From JBIOYL01 sp044870185 (GTDB lineage: Bacteria; Actinomycetota; CALGFH01), in contig JBIOYL010000055.1 in assembly GCA_044870185.1 (NCBI GenBank), positions 1 to 6,806 on the forward strand: a stretch of 6,806 bases of DNA, in the 5' to 3' direction. Every line of letters begins with the position of its first letter. Position 1 is the first letter of the stretch. Below the pieces are notes generated by a model, which had not been told where the DNA came from, did no database searches, and saw only the letters and a program-made list of their open reading frames with translations. Positions 6,768 through 6,806 of this stretch are shown here, piece by piece. The translations under genes and the position numbers were made by a program.

Positions 6768-6806
6768 CCGAACCGGGCGGCGGCGGGTCCCCGCACGGGC
6801 GACCTG

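Noticed and set aside
6783..6794. GCGG/CCGC mini-hairpin after the permease stop as a terminator
   Set aside because: A 4-bp stem with no T-run in GC-rich DNA near the window edge is too weak to call.
1..6806. tRNA, rRNA, CRISPR arrays, insertion sequences or attachment sites
   Set aside because: No regularly spaced repeats, transposase or integrase coding, or RNA-gene-like segments were seen. The gaps between genes are all under 170 nt.

Overview
The window is about three-quarters G+C, is densely coding on the + strand, and shows strong G/C third-position bias. Together with the protein families present, this suggests a member of the Actinomycetota, but nothing fixes a genus. There are no RNA genes, insertion sequences, CRISPR arrays or phage genes.

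The left half (1-3928) holds two tandem paralogues encoding large duplicated-domain FtsX/MacB-type ABC permeases, and both are broken as sequenced. The first enters from beyond the left edge and runs to 2142. Its reading frame is interrupted twice, each time at a run of G where removing one base restores a continuous, well-conserved protein. The second (2299-3928) aligns with the first but lacks two internal blocks of about 470 and 420 bp. These blocks correspond to its two FtsX membrane domains, and the first junction also changes frame. The ATPase that normally energises such permeases is not in the window.

The right half (3990-6767) is an intact, compact cassette. It holds a PadR-family regulator, then a DrrA-like ABC ATPase and an ABC-2 type (DrrB-like) membrane permease whose start overlaps the ATPase stop by four bases. 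The regulator has a recognisable housekeeping-type promoter whose -10 element overlaps a near-perfect inverted repeat, the layout expected of an autorepressed gene. A 167-nt region between regulator and ATPase can form alternative hairpins. It shows no clear promoter, so the transporter may be expressed by readthrough from the regulator promoter.

The likely logic is that the PadR protein senses a hydrophobic compound, releases its operator, and allows expression of a two-component exporter for drugs, lipids or secondary metabolites. The substrate cannot be read from the sequence. I found no clearly new system. The points most worth a second look are the pattern of damage in the permease pair, the promoter/operator architecture and the structured leader.
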